A stretch of 64,000 nucleotides of DNA from Azoarcus indigens (lineage in GTDB: Bacteria; Pseudomonadota; Gammaproteobacteria; Burkholderiales; Rhodocyclaceae), in NCBI RefSeq assembly GCF_004361735.1, contig NZ_SNVV01000004.1, positions 212,386 through 276,385 on the forward strand. The letters run 5' to 3'. Under the pieces are notes generated by a model. That model had not been told where the DNA came from. It ran no database searches and was given only the letters and a program-made list of their open reading frames with translations. A program made the translations under genes and the position numbers. Positions 62,474 to 64,000 of this stretch are shown here, one piece after another; the stretch's first letter is position 1, and each line of letters begins with the position of its first letter.

Positions 62474-63868
62474 GTGAAAGACGCAAATGTCGCAGGTAAC
62501 GGCCGAGGCAGCGCCTTCGATTTCACCTTGACGCATGGGGTGCGCTCAAGTGACGCGCTTGAGCGCTTGTCGGTCCTGAGCGAGGATTTGAAAGCGCTTC
62601 AGTTTTCCAGCACGCCGAGCAGCCGGGAGATTCAGCATCTCTATGCGCTGGATGATGAACTGCGCCGCGCCGTAAGCCAGGTTCTGTCTGCGCCGGATGA
62701 AACCGAACTTCCAGTGCTTGACCGCGTGGAAGGCGTACGCAGCGCTCATGTGGTCCTGTTCGACGCCTATCGTTCCCTGGCACACAGTACCGGCCGCGCG
62801 GCTGATCCTGCGTTTCTGACCCGCTATTCGGCTGCGGGTACCGAGAGAATCAAGTGGCACGGCCACGCCCGCCATATCCCGGATGAAGTCGTGTGGAGTG
62901 AAATCGGGGCGTTGTTCGCGTCCACCTTGAACGCGGGGGCAGGCATGGTGGTAGGCCATGACGAGGGCGTGCGCCAGGAGTATCTCCGCGCGCTGGGTTT
63001 TCACTCCGCCGCGCTGGAGCAACTCTCCTTGCCGGTCTTCCTGGCGGTGGACAGGTTGGTGAGCATAGCGCTGCCCTTCCTCGTATTGGTCAGGGAGCCG
63101 CTGCCCTGCGTCTGCTATGTAATAGATCCGCTGAATGCACCACTGCCGAGGCGCTCCACGCGGCCCGGGTCTGCCCAGGGATGGTTCTTCTCATCCGCCG
63201 CTGCACTGGAGTTGCTGGCCGAACTGGCCGAGCAACTGCGCCAAGGTGTTCTGCCGGCAGGACTCGACGACGGCAACTTCCCTACGCTGACGTGGCTCAC
63301 GGCAGTCGTGCATCTTCAGCGTCACTGGTCTCCGTCCCCGCCCCTGCGGCGCTTTCGCAGGCATTCCGTGGCCGCTCACTTGTTGGTGGTGTCTGGCTTC
63401 GACGCAGTCGTGAAAGTTTTCGACTCCGACGTGCTGGACGTGGGGCCCGACGTCTGGGTGATCCGGGACCTGAGCCGGGGGGGCGTCGGGGCGGCTATCG
63501 ATGACCCTGCTGCCAGCGCTCCTGAACTGGGTAGCTTCCTCGCCGTCCGCCCCCAGGATGGAGATAGCTGGCATCTCGGAATCGTCCGCAGGGTCCGTCG
63601 CAATGAGAGCGGGGTGGAGATAGGCGTCGAAACGCTATCCCAGCGGCCCTTCTTCGTCAGCGCGGACGACGGCAGGGCGCCCTTGAAGGTATTCCTATGC
63701 GATCAGCCCCTCAGAGGGGAGGCCGTGCGGGTTATTGCTGGAGCAGGGGCGCTGCAAGTGGCCACCCCGCTTTTCATCACTTCAGAGGGCGCGATTCAAA
63801 AGCTCAAGCCTCTCGATATCTCATTGAGCGGTGAGGGGTTCGATCTGCGTGTTTATCAGGTGCTGTAG
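62474..63868 (+). CDS. Large protein with a C-terminal PilZ-like domain
   Basis: A 464-residue cytoplasmic protein. The PilZ part is about residues 290-405: an Arg-rich segment RRFRRHSV, then WVIRDLSRGGVGAAID (the D-x-S-x-x-G motif), and VRRNESGVEIGVETLS. PilZ domains usually bind cyclic di-GMP through these Arg and D-x-S-x-x-G residues. The N-terminal two thirds (SSDALERLSVLSEDLKALQF, HARHIPDEVVWSEIGALFAS) are not a domain I can name. The GTG at 62474 is preceded by GGAGGGG with ideal spacing; an ATG at 62462 is the alternative. No pilus or flagellar gene is adjacent; the gene reads towards the rrn-type promoter. Confidence 0.75.
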   Translation: MKDANVAGNGRGSAFDFTLTHGVRSSDALERLSVLSEDLKALQFSSTPSSREIQHLYALDDELRRAVSQVLSAPDETELPVLDRVEGVRSAHVVLFDAYRSLAHSTGRAADPAFLTRYSAAGTERIKWHGHARHIPDEVVWSEIGALFASTLNAGAGMVVGHDEGVRQEYLRALGFHSAALEQLSLPVFLAVDRLVSIALPFLVLVREPLPCVCYVIDPLNAPLPRRSTRPGSAQGWFFSSAAALELLAELAEQLRQGVLPAGLDDGNFPTLTWLTAVVHLQRHWSPSPPLRRFRRHSVAAHLLVVSGFDAVVKVFDSDVLDVGPDVWVIRDLSRGGVGAAIDDPAASAPELGSFLAVRPQDGDSWHLGIVRRVRRNESGVEIGVETLSQRPFFVSADDGRAPLKVFLCDQPLRGEAVRVIAGAGALQVATPLFITSEGAIQKLKPLDISLSGEGFDLRVYQVL

Positions 63869-63886
63869 AGCGTTGCGGACTGATCG

Positions 63887-63935
63887 GAAATTTTTTGGTT
63901 TTGAGGGTTGACGGTATTTGTGTGGTGTCTATAAT
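63887..63935 (+). promoter_or_regulatory. Very strong promoter, probably of an rRNA operon
   Basis: TTGACG (63908-63913), 16-nt spacer and a perfect TATAAT (63930-63935), followed by a GCGC discriminator that is typical of stringently controlled rRNA promoters. A T-rich GGAAATTTTTTGGTTTT (63887-63904) lies in UP-element position. No gene starts before the right edge at 64000. The 16S rRNA gene would lie outside the window; this is inference. Confidence 0.65.
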
Positions 63936-64000
63936 GCGCACCTCTTCAGCGCTGCAGCGGAACGCGGCGGAGCTGAAAGGCTTGAGAAGCAAGGCGTTCT

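Overview
This 64 kb window is high-GC bacterial chromosome, almost fully coding, with no insertion sequence, prophage or CRISPR array that I can see. Gene content and order point to a betaproteobacterium, and I infer the order Rhodocyclales or a close relative. The evidence is the leuS-lptE-holA-proA run, the ccsA/ypjD-type gene between divergent ffh and pilB-pilC-pilD, fmdB-DUF502-aspS, rpsU-dnaG-rpoD-tRNA-Ile divergent from tsaD, and an H-NS-like protein with a GRGRKP loop. The species cannot be fixed from the sequence alone.

Layout. 1-6.5 kb: the end of a surface-polysaccharide type locus (PaaK/CapK-like adenylate-forming enzyme, GT4 glycosyltransferase, parallel beta-helix protein, double-VanZ membrane protein), interrupted by a TPR protein and argB. 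6.6-13.2 kb: hsp20 with a sigma-32-like promoter, a CWC protein, then a minus-strand series fmdB, DUF502, aspS, receiver-TPR protein, RNase Sa-like lipoprotein, barstar, nudB. 13.4-18.2 kb: pilD, pilC, pilB and a ccsA/ypjD gene. 18.2-22.3 kb: ffh, EI24, cinA-like, YgjP-like metallopeptidase and gloA on the plus strand. 22.3-26.7 kb: the macromolecular-synthesis operon rpsU-dnaG-rpoD-tRNA-Ile(CAU). 26.8-31.5 kb: tsaD, plsY, folB, hns-like, ybaK, xerD, ogt. 31.9-37.4 kb: leuS, lptE, holA, proA. 37.6-43.9 kb: a small orphan gene, uvrD, a lone parA, maeB. 44-47.9 kb: pldA-like phospholipase, quinone oxidoreductase, multi-helix channel protein. 48-55.8 kb: dnaE, acyP, SulP transporter, metG. 56-64 kb: OmpA-like lipoprotein, apbC, dcd, an Orn/Lys/Arg decarboxylase, thyA-folA, a PilZ-like protein, and at the right edge a very strong promoter that probably drives an rRNA operon lying outside the window.

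Most genes are housekeeping: replication (dnaE, dnaG, holA, uvrD, xerD), translation (aspS, leuS, metG, rpsU, tRNA, tsaD, ybaK), nucleotide and folate supply (dcd, thyA, folA, folB, nudB), envelope (lptE, plsY, pldA), secretion (ffh) and type IV pili. The part most worth following up is the short operon at 7435-8635. There an RNase Sa/barnase-type enzyme with a lipoprotein signal, its barstar-type inhibitor and nudB are joined by ATGA stop/start overlaps. They lie 31 bp behind a receiver-TPR protein whose phospho-acceptor position is Glu. These extra genes sit between aspS and nudB, which I recall as neighbours in many betaproteobacteria.
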